DNA of 64,000 nt from Zygnema cylindricum (Eukaryota; Streptophyta; Zygnematophyceae; Zygnematales; Zygnemataceae): the NCBI GenBank assembly GCA_037447655.1, contig JBBHKE010003208.1, positions 126,001 to 190,000 on the forward strand, in the 5' to 3' direction. The translations under genes and the position numbers were made by a program. Under the pieces are notes generated by a model. It searched no databases. It saw only the letters and a program-made list of their open reading frames with translations, and was not told where the DNA came from. How positions within the stretch are numbered: position 1 is the first letter of the stretch; each line of letters opens with the position of its first letter. Shown in pieces: positions 37,726-48,300 of the stretch.

Positions 37726-38028
37726 CATTCAAAAAAATCGCATATTTTTATTAATGGCACCACATGAGATAAATACTTAAACTTTTAAAACCTTTTTTAG
37801 TATGTAAGATTAACAAACCAATACCATTAAACCTAGAAACTTTTTTTTTTACAGCCAGCGTTTGTACGAATGTGATTATATCCAGAAACATGTTTTAGAC
37901 TGTTTAGCATGTGTTTAGCATGTAAGTGTGCCAGCTTTGCGCCGACAGCTTGCTTATACACGCTTACCATAACCAAACAATTAGAATGTATGATTTTTTC
38001 CAAAATTTTCAAATTCATAAATAGAGTA

Positions 38029-38088
38029 CACCACGGTAATTATTTTTATACGCTAAAAAAACTTACATGCTAATAACGATTGGCGGTG
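38029..38088. mobile_element. 60-bp miniature CACCG-type MITE
   Basis: Left CACCACGGTAAT and right CTAATAACGATTGGCGGTG, flanked by TA on both sides, with almost no body. Confidence 0.6.
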
Positions 38089-38089
38089 T

Positions 38090-38916
38090 ACAGTACAGTA
38101 GCCGTAATTGGCACCATGTTTTGACGCCATTTTTTTGTCACGCTTAACAAGCATAGAACATAAGAATTGCGCCAACGGACAAATGTTTAAATTTGACGAC
38201 GCACGTGTGCGTCCATAAATATTTCCTCCTGTCTGCTGTCAGGTTTTGCTCATTTTTAAAAACGACAAAAACGAAGAGTGTCACGGCCTCCAGGATTCCT
38301 AATCGTGGAAAGACCGTCGATCGCACGTTTACCTCGAATCGTGTGAAACGTGGCTGCCGTAGAAGCTAGCCAGATTCAGAATAAGGTACGGAATGAAACA
38401 TACGATAAAAAACCAGAATGCAACGAGCCAAGTCAGCCATTGGCTGCAAGAATTCCAGCAAACAGAATCCACACGTTTGCCATTTTTCTACCGCCGAAAC
38501 AAAGTAAAACAAAAAAATCGGGGATTTTAGAATCGGCGAATGTACAATTGAAAAATCAGGTACGGTGGACATCTATATATTCGCCGTACAAAATCATTAA
38601 ACGATAAGTCAAGAGTCACGGATGCCAAATTGCCAATGGCACGATGGCAAATTGTCACGCATTAAATGCGTGAGTACACGTCAGCGGATTCGCTGCCCGA
38701 TAGAATTCTTGATTTCCACAATCTGGGGAGCTAATTGAAAGTCTGTCAAAAATGAAATATGTGTCGTTTAGCGGATTTTTAACATGAACACCATGAATCG
38801 TGATTAGCGTAGAGAAACAAATGGTGTTAGTAACTCCTTTTTGGGTTCAAGGGCCAAATGCCAACAAAACATTAACGCTAATTTACAAATATGACACTAA
38901 TTTACAAATATGACAC
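38090..38916. repeat. repeated segment SR1, copy 2
   Basis: Counterpart of 19,190-20,023 in the same orientation. It ends in the same TTACAAATATGACACTAA phrase, where a different PIF/Harbinger-like element has inserted next to it. Confidence 0.8.
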
Positions 38917-38919
38917 TAA

Positions 38920-39661
38920 GGGTAGAATTCCATTAGGCGGTCCCAGTAAATGTACGGAAAATCTACTGGCAGCGTTTACTGGAAGACTTTTCCATTTTGT
39001 CGGGCCAGTAACAAACCTTCCTCAATTATGATTGGCGCCACGTAGGTTAGAGTCTAGATTTGAAAATCTTAAAGAAAATCTTCAAACGGAAAGTCAAAAC
39101 GAAATATCTGTACAACCGGAGGTACTTAATGATTCGTACGTGAAGTTTGCGGCCGATTTTTGATTTTGAAAACGGAAATCAAAATTTCGAAACGGAATGG
39201 CAAAAAGACGCGGCAAACTTTGAAGTCGCGGCATACTATGAATGTCGGTGGATGTCAGACGGAGCGTGCCAAAATATTTTCGGCTCACCTGCATCCAGCG
39301 TGGCAGACGGCCGTACGACCTAGGCACATGGACTATACAACGTGTAGACCTGTGATCGCTTGTTCAAAGTGGAAATTATTTTGCTTTTTCACGTGTACCA
39401 ATGGTACACGTGTATCGTACAACTCTCCTCGCGAGGAGAGTATCGTCACACTGGATGATGTGCGTGATTGCTTCGCGGATCTGAAAAAGATGAATATCCA
39501 ACGGCTAGGAATTACGCCTACAACATTGGAGCTTCCCGACAGCTTTCCAGTAACCATATTTCGTGGGAAACAAAAAAAAAGGTACGACGTGGTACGAATA
39601 TGTACGAACTAATACGGCATCCAGTAACGAACCACACTTTTCGTCTAATGGAATTCTACCC
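38920..39661. mobile_element. PIF/Harbinger-like element with TAA duplication
   Basis: The termini GGGTAGAATTCCATTAGGCG and CGTCTAATGGAATTCTACCC are inverted repeats with one mismatch, flanked by TAA (38917-38919 and 39662-39664). The 742-bp interior contains the hairpins at 39,391-39,442 and no transposase. Confidence 0.82.
39391..39442. repeat. two adjacent hairpins
   Basis: CACGTGTACC/GGTACACGTG around a 3-base loop is followed within about 12 bp by the 18-bp perfect palindrome CTCTCCTCGCGAGGAGAG. Confidence 0.85.
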
Positions 39662-39708
39662 TAACTAGTAATTACAAATATGACACTAATTTACAAATAT
39701 GACACTAA

Positions 39709-41003
39709 GAGCGTTGTTCCATTAGGCGGTCTCAGTAAACGTCAAAAAATCGTTTACTAAAGCTATCATTCCATTGTGTCGGGTCAATAACCGACATTTT
39801 ATTTGCATGGCACACTCTGATTTGACGACGTACTCTTCAAAGAATCTCCAACAACAAATTCTGACCACATATTTTGTACCAGCGAAGGTAAAAAGTGACT
39901 CGTACGACGTATTGAATAAAATATGTACGGGCGAACGAAACTTATAATTTGTAAAAGTGTACGAAAATGTCAGAATGGTTATTGGATGCCAACAGAAACG
40001 TGAAACAATATCATCCGTCAAATTTTTTTTTGCAGCTTTCGGTGGCCTCGCATCCTCCCTAGCCGAAGGCACATGTCATATGCGACGTCTACCCACCAGG
40101 TCGCGCGGTCCTCATAGATATTTGTTCACTTTTCCAAGAGGCACGATGCTATTCATTCAGGCGCTAAAAATTGACCTACTCCGATTCACTTGTTGCAAAT
40201 TGAAAGTGTTAGACGGTGGCATATCCGATTATGCATCCGACGGTCCACATTTTTGCCCATAAACATGGAGAATCAAATCGGTCATTCAGTAGGGTTTTTT
40301 CTCTGACATTATAATTTTTTTGGTTCGGCATTGTACGAAACCGTATGTCTTTCAGTAAACAACGCCATTTTTCCCCTAATGGAGCCTTACCCTAATATAA
40401 ACACGCATTCCCATATTCTAGCTGCTTTAGAGTGATAACTTCTTCCCAACACAAAAAAATACATTTCCACAACAAACAGGCGTTCTAATAATGTACAGAT
40501 TTCGAGCACCGACTTTTTTGTTTTTGAAAATTTTCGGAAAACATCACAAACTTACTTCCTCAAAATATAAGGGGATATTGAAGTAGCATTAAAGTAGCAA
40601 ATTTCTTTTAAACATGCCAACTGTAGCCCGAAAAACTAACGTAGCAAAAACATCATACAAATGGCTATTTCCTTGTTTTCGCGCGAAAAATCTACAAAAC
40701 TTTGAACTACCGTCGTCGTCCTTCAAACAATTTGAAACACTGCAGGTTTGTTTTCGCGCCTATGTTTGATGATGTCGAAGCATGTGATATGTTACAGGAC
40801 AACTTCAATCGGAGTTACATGCCAAAATTTTGGTGTAAACAAGACCCGTTTTCTGATGAGTTCTCGGAAACACATCGTAATGGGCAAAAAGTTACAAATG
40901 CTCCGGTGGGAACAGGCTATGAGTGAGTTTTGACACACCACTTCAGTTTTAGTACGGAATGGAACATTTCGTACATTACATTAACTAATAATATCCCAAG
41001 CTA
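39709..41003. repeat. repeated element R2 plus flank, copy 3
   Basis: Copy of 22,427-23,708 and 26,890-28,168, again leading into a family B MITE (left piece 41,004-41,033) that is broken by a copia LTR at 41,034. Confidence 0.65.
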
Positions 41004-41033
41004 CACCACTAATAGCTGTGATAAAGCTTGTTT

Positions 41034-42280
41034 TGTTGAAATCACTAGATTTCCAGAGTATTTTCTAGGTCCGAATAGCTTAATAGAAAAAGAAAAAAAA
41101 AGCGCAAGCAGTCTGCCTCCACCTCTTTCCTCTATCCCTCACACTTGTTGTATTCACCGAAAGAGAGAGAGAGAGTGGTAGAGCCATGGTTGCCACAGCT
41201 CCATAGGCAGGACTAAAAAGTGATATAAATCACTCTCAACAAAAAGGTTGAGTCCGACAAGACTCGAACCTCCGTCCGGCAGAGCGCGGCGTAGCCGTCA
41301 GCTATAACAAGTCTGTCGTAGGAGTTCCGTAAAGTACATAGGGTGTGATGATTACTTTAAATGTATTACGATATTTCATCCGATTAACTGACATATGAAT
41401 GAAGGGACATATAACAAGTTAATATTTAGTGCGAACGTGATCCCGCAAGAAATAAATAAATCGAACATTTGTTTCGACGCCTAACAATTAATGACGGTTT
41501 TTATCCAACGACACATATCGCCGTTGAGATTCCGAAATGATAGCTTTGGCGTTTTTGGACGTGGCATGACTTAGAGCCGCGTGGAGAGATAATATTTGGT
41601 CCCCAAAATTCTAAAGAATATACGGACGAGTACCATGTGGACACACGTCCACTCAATAGCCTTATCGTACACAGGTCGTACAGAAAGGACAACGGCCGTA
41701 GTACCTTTCTATACTTTACAGTTATTTGATTGGATCATATTATAGTAAATAGGGATTGTGAGAGAGAAGTAGGACTTATCATTTTTTATAGAGAGTCACC
41801 TCTCTCTTTTAGAGTTTGTATAAATTGGCATCTTTGCCACCTCATAACTTATCGGTTGGTTGGCCGTTTTTAGTGATTGTTTTTACCACGGACTCAAAAG
41901 AGTCTAGACTACACAAAAATGTAGTCAGATTGTCGATTTATCTTCTTGGGCAGCAGTGGTTGTGGTTGAAAGTGGGTTAGCTAAAAACTACCTACAAGCT
42001 TCTTGATTTCTGTAGTCTAATGGAGGATACAGAATTGCACGTTATAGGCTCACCGTTTAAGGTGCCCTCCTTCAATGGAAATGGGTTCATCTATTGGGAA
42101 GCCATGATGACAAGGGCTTTGTGCGAAAAACGATACTAGTGTATTGTTAGTGGACAAGTGAAACGTCCACCTAAGGGAACTCAACCAGGGTTTGGTGGAA
42201 TAAGGTTTTATGAAGCAGCAACTGCTACGGCAGACGAGGCAAATGATGGGGAGAACAGTGTGTCCGAAAAAGGGAAAGAG
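41034..42280 (+). mobile_element. copia LTR plus gag start, truncated
   Basis: LTR from TGTTGAAATCACTAG to ATTGCA at 42,039, then about 240 bp of the gag region (YWEAM near 42,090) ending abruptly at 42,280. It occupies the same position in a family B MITE as the full element at 28,199. Either both derive from one duplicated insertion, or the site was hit twice. Confidence 0.82.
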
Positions 42281-42848
42281 AATCGCTATTAGGGTAAAGG
42301 AATAAATAGCGTAAAAAAATAATTAGTGTTATTAACACTCATCAGGAATTATTTTTTTTGAAAAAAAATATATTTACTATTAATCCCTAATTGTACGTTG
42401 GGTTGCCCTGAATATTAAATCCTCGCCCTTTCGATGTCTACAGTATTATGTGTACATGTACAAAATTTGATAATTGGTACGCTGTTGCGCTGTTCACACG
42501 GTCGTCGGACGAACATATGAGAACGTGATTTTTATGGACTAGTTTGCGTCTCTTTCTTCAGTGCACATTCACATGTGTGCGCAATAATGTTAAGTGTCTT
42601 TTTATGCCTTTGTAATTCAAAAAGTACCATTTCGTACGGAGATACCCTGTCCGTACGCCACACTATTTCCATCGCAGTGTACTTCCATTATTAACAAAAG
42701 GGCACTAAATTACAGTTATGAACCGTATTGAGCGGGGTACCTCAAATAATCTGCAAAAACATTTAGCGTACTTTATTCTATTTGAGAATTTGCCCCAAAA
42801 AAAGGGGCACCCCAATTAGCGTCAGTACGCTAATAGCGATTCACGGTG
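42281..42848. mobile_element. chimeric MITE: family D left half, family A right part
   Basis: The left part follows family D (AATCGCTATTAGGGTAAAGG onward) but lacks its first bases at the copia junction. From about 42,695 it follows the right third of family A (GGGCACTAAATTACAG, then GCTAATAGCGATTCACGGTG), followed by TA. Confidence 0.78.
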
Positions 42849-43069
42849 TAGTTGTCACACATAGGGACACCCGAAATCCGGGTCCGCCGGATCTGCGCTA
42901 AAAAACAAAGTTTTTTCTCTAAGTTTCAAGTACATGGAGACGCACCCTAACAAATTCCATATGGGGTCAGAACCATAATTTCAGTGATGGCGTCACGTAA
43001 GATGTTCGTACATAATACGTACAGTACTATCGCATTTTACATGGTACTGTACTGTACTAAATGTATACT

Positions 43070-43301
43070 TTTTGACAACCTGACTACTGTACCTGCTCAG
43101 CAAAAAATGTGACTGGGATTAGCAACTCCCTAATTTTTTTCTCGGTACACAATCGTCGGATTTTCAATTTTCAACCACCAATCGGAAGGAGACTGTTTCC
43201 TTTCAATCGCAACCGTCAGATCGAAAGTCCGACAGATGTGTACGGAGTAAAAATGTTTTAAGAGAAGAAAATAACATTCACACTGATAGCGATTCACGGT
43301 G
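43070..43301. mobile_element. MITE family B-like element just upstream of U1-70K
   Basis: Family B interior plus an intact right terminus GATAGCGATTCACGGTG followed by TA. The left end is uncertain. It lies about 265 bp before the U1-70K start codon and so may fall in that gene's promoter or 5' UTR. Confidence 0.68.
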
Positions 43302-43566
43302 TACACCTGACGAAGCGGCATCAGGGACACCATAACCGGGCAGGAGTTTGAAATTTTAAGACTCTGACCTAATTTTCTGTTTAGTGTTTACCTTCTCTAG
43401 GCAAAATGTTTTCCATGATACCTAACTCCTCTGGTAATGACCTTTATCTTTATTCTGTTCTTTAATATGTAGCTAAAGTTTAGAAAGAATATCTATCTCT
43501 ACATTTCTTCTAAGCTAGAGTAAGAAGGTTTTTTAGGGTTTAGGGTCGTAGGAAGGTTAAGGGAGG

Positions 43567-44307
43567 ATGGGCGACTTTGGAGATATGCGGGGAGGACCCC
43601 GGGAGGACGAAAGCGCAGAATAGGGCAACAGTACAGCAGCTCAAGCTGGTAACTTTTTTCCAATTCTCTCTCTCGCTCTCTCTTGCCATCTCCCCCTCTC
43701 TCCCCCCCTCTCTCCCTCTCTCTCTCCTCTCTCTCCACCCTCTCTCTCTCTCCCCACCCTCTCTCTCTCTCCTCTCCCTCTCCCTCTCTACTTCTCTCTT
43801 TCTTCCTCTCCTCTCTCTCTTCCTCTCTTCCTCCCTCTCGCTTCCCCCCCCCTGCCCTCTCCCTCATGGCTCGTTAACTCTTTTTGTCTGACGCTAAGTT
43901 TTGTGGAAACGCTGTTTTGCTCCTATCCGAGCGATTTTGTCTTGTCTGCAAAGATTTTAGTCGTTTTCTAGAGACTTACAGGAGAAGTATGGATGACAAT
44001 ATGCTCTGTTTGGGATCTGATATGTATATGTGTTGTTTTTGAATCTTTTTTTTTGGCCTTTTAACTTGGGTTCAAATGTTTTTTCTCCGATTATGTATTT
44101 TCCTGGTTAATGACTATGAAGCGTTTAATGATTCTGTTTAGGTTTTAGTTCCTGGAGTTTTATATATACATATGCTGCATATACATGTATATGTATGCAT
44201 ACATATATGTATATGTATGTATGTACATACTCTATACATACATACATTTATATTTATTTATTTTTATATATTTGTATAGACATGTATGAATATACGTGCA
44301 TACCTGT

Positions 44308-44352
<45 letters not shown>

Positions 44353-44405
44353 CATATATATACATATATATGCATATATATACATATATATCCATATATA
44401 TATAC

Positions 44406-44483
<78 letters not shown>

Positions 44484-45301
44484 GTACATTTGTGTATAGA
44501 CAAATAATATTTTATGTGTGTATATTATGTATACACACACACACACACACACACAAACACACGTGTGTATATATACAAGCACACATTTGTGTATATATAT
44601 ACACACACACATCTATATGTATATATACACATATATATGTGTTTGTATATTTTTCAAAATTATGTGTTTCAAATTCACTGAAATCATAGGATGGGTAGAA
44701 AATTGCAAACTTTTTTTTCTTTTTAGTTGCTTATATTCCTCGTATCGGCTGAAGTTTCCTAAACATAATTTCAAGGGAGATGGAGGATTCTTTTCTGCTA
44801 AATCCCCCTAAATCAACTAGAACCTTATTTAGATATTACACAGCCAAATTTAACCTTTTCTATCTTACTCCATCCCTCTCTCACTCTCCCCTCTGTGATT
44901 TTAATGATTCGCTCATCAGATTGGACAAAGCCATCAAACGGGGTTGACTGCTCCTCTCCTGAAGCTTTTCGAGCCTCGACCTCCTCTGGACCACAAACCG
45001 CCAATTGAAAAGCGAAAGCTGCCTGCATATCAAGGTAATTCCTGGCATTTTTTTTTTGTTATTTGGAGAATCATTTTTTCTTATTTTGTTGGTTTTGTTG
45101 TTTTGTTTTCTGTTTTTTTTTTTTTAAATCTTGGCATTTTTTTATCCTCAAGTAGAAGCTAAGGGTCTTTTGTAGAATAGTTCACTAGCTTTAGTTCATA
45201 ACATCTTTTAAAAGGAAGGACGGGAGAGGGGAAGAGCTGGACTCTCTCTCTCTCTCTCTCTCATCTCTTTTTCAAATCAATAGCGAGAGAGGAGGAGAGT
45301 T

Positions 45302-45351
<50 letters not shown>

Positions 45352-48300
45352 GGTTTTTTTAGACGTTTTTTTTTTTTTTTTTTTTTTTTTTGTTTGGCAG
45401 GGATTGCTCAATTTGTGGAAAATTTTGCTGAGCCTGGTGAACCTGAATATTCTCCACCTGTAACTAAAGCAGAAACCCCGGTATGTTTTGCTACAATTTG
45501 ATTGGTTTAGAAAGTTTTATGAGGAAGATATGTATGGGAATCTTGAAGTTTATTTCAAAATGTGCCCTTTAGAATGTCAAAGTTCTGGTGATAATTGTTC
45601 AAAATTTAGGTTATGTCGTTTATGAAATATGTCATTTATGTGTGATTTGTACGTCTTTCTCTACAAAGTTTTTTGTTTTCTTGATAAAATCGGAAGTTAC
45701 TTGACTTATCAAGGAAAGCAAAATCTGGAGCATTGGTTTTAAACTTGAAATTTGCAGGTCTGGAAACGTACTTTCTGTAAAGTCCTTTCTTATTTTTGAA
45801 GAAAGCATTTTGATTTGTTTCATTTTGGCTTTTTTTTTGTCTGTTTCAAACATGTGTATTTGGGATAGGGCGGATCTTTTTTTTCTTTGTCAGCTGATGT
45901 GTTTTTGTGACAGTAAACTCAAAACCCTAAAACTCTTGAAAACCCTGATTTTGTCTAGGGTCGATCTCTTTTGTCTTTATTAGCTAGTAGACGCGCTTAT
46001 TCGACAGCAACTCTAAATCCTCAAGAACCCTAAACAATCCCAAATGACCATAATGAGAGCTAAGTCGATCTCTTTTGTCTTTATTTGCTAGTAGTGCTTA
46101 TTTTTTTGACAGTTACTCTTCTCTTTCCTTCTCTCTCCTCCTGTCTCACTCTTTTGAAACTATTAGTAAGTGATATCTGTTCAGGCTATCTTAAGAATTG
46201 GTGTAGTTTCTAGAGCTATTAAGCCTATCCGATGGTGAAATCTGAGAATGTTGACCCGATTGATACCTTTCTGGTACACATTTTGTACCTTTCTGGCACA
46301 TATTTTTTACCTTTTTTGTACCTTTCTGTTTGATTTTATACTGGAAAAGTACACATCTCGGTCAACACCCTGAAGTTTCACCATTGTCTCGCTGTATTCT
46401 CGCCTTGTCCCTCTCTCCATCTCCCTCCTAGAATTCCTGCTCTTAAGTCACCTTCCCCACACTTTATTCCTTTAGTCTACCTCTGTAATTTACCTCTCTC
46501 CCTCTAGTACCTTCTCTCTCTCTTCTTCCCTCTCCCCCTCTTCACCCATCTTCTTTCACCCTCACTCCCTTCTCTCTCCCTTCCCTCTCTTACCCTCTCT
46601 GCACCTCTCGCTCTGCACCTCTTCCCCTCTCTCCACTTTTCCCCTCCCCCCACTCTCCCTCGCTCCCCTTCTCCCTCCCTCTCCCTCCCTTTCCCGCTCA
46701 CTCCCTTTATCAGTCACTTCATCGTCCATTGTCTCATCTTATTTCATTGTATTTCATTTTTTTATTTATTTTTTATTTATTTTTTATTTATTTATTTGAT
46801 GGTGATGTCAGTGCAGGCCCAGCGAAAAGCTCGCATTCGAGAGTCGAGGCTGGCAAAGGGCGCCGAAACGGTGAAGGAGGAATTGGAAAAATGTGTGTTT
46901 CTTTAGTATATTTTCTGTCAACTTATTTTCCACAGACGTGGTTTTACAACTTGTTTTGTCTGATATTCTATTTTGATCACTTGGTCTTAAAACCTATCCG
47001 TTTCCTAATATTTTTCATATGTATGCTCCGCTGACTCTTATCAAGTGTTTGGTTTTGTCCATTTTTTTGTCCGTTTTTCTATTTTTCAATCCATTGCTCT
47101 TACGTTTATCTGTGTATGTTGTGGTACTTCTTATCAAGTGGTAAGCGAGGGGTTGTATGCTTTTACTTTCATTTCACAGATGATCCCACCACAGATCCGA
47201 GCATTGATGGGGATCCGTACAAAACACTATTTGTTGCAAGAATTGTAAGTGATTAAAAAACCCTAAAAAACGCAAAGTATCTCTTCCTAAAAACATCCCC
47301 CTTTCTGTTGTGATAATTGATGTGAACAACATTTACCTGTTGCAACTAGAGTGCGAAAAGGTTTTTCCAGTTTCCGTCGTTAATTTGCTTGCTTTTTCTC
47401 TTTGTTTGAAAGTTATCAATGTTTCATGAAAAAATTCAGTGGCAAACAAAAGTTTCTATGTTGAGACAGCCCTCCAATTGGTACAAAAGAGAGTAAATTA
47501 TTGTTGTTATTACCATTGCTATTATTATTTATTCCTGTTTTTGTGCTAACAGTGTTTCTTCTATGCCGTTTTATGGAGGGAACTCTGTTTTTGATTAATT
47601 TAGCCGTTTTTTCTTTTTTGCAGAGCTACGAGTCAACGGAACAGAAGTTGAAGCGCGAGTTTGAGGCATATGGTCCTATCAAAAAGGTAAATTGTAATAA
47701 AAACTATATTTTTAATGCAGGTCGGGTGTTTCGCTGTTATGGATCCTTTTTTGGTACTTAACTTGTTCTTTCATTAAGTGAAAAAGTTATCGTGTTTTCT
47801 GGATTCCGTGAAAGTGGATGTTTTGTCAATGTTTGTCTTTCTGGTTCTTTTGTTTCAGAAAGACGATGGAAAATATTCTGATGTTAGGGTTTTCTAGGAT
47901 TTTCTAGGTTTACTAATGCAGACTGAAAATGTTGTTTTACTGGTCTTTTCAGGTGAGATTGGTAAACGACAAGCTGACTGATAAACCTCGGGGTTATGCA
48001 TTTGTGGAGTATCAACACACTCGGGACATGAAAAGTAAATTTTCTTTTCTGCCCTCTTCTCACTTTGTCTCCCCTTTACTATCCCCTTTTTTTCCTCCTC
48101 ACTCTCTCTCTCTCTCCTCACTTTCGATTACCTCCTCATTTTCCTCACCCTCCTGGATTTTCCCCCTTTTATTTCTCAAATCGCTACCTGGTTCAGCCCC
48201 TACTTGTTGTGGAGGTTTCTGTAATTTGGTGTTTTTGTTGAGTTCGCATGAAGGAAATCTATACTGCTTCCCTTTGAAGGAGGAATGGATTTTTTTGATG

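Noticed and set aside
44195-44689. 164-residue and related frames rich in Tyr, Ile and His
   Set aside because: CA and TA microsatellites in intron 1 of U1-70K.
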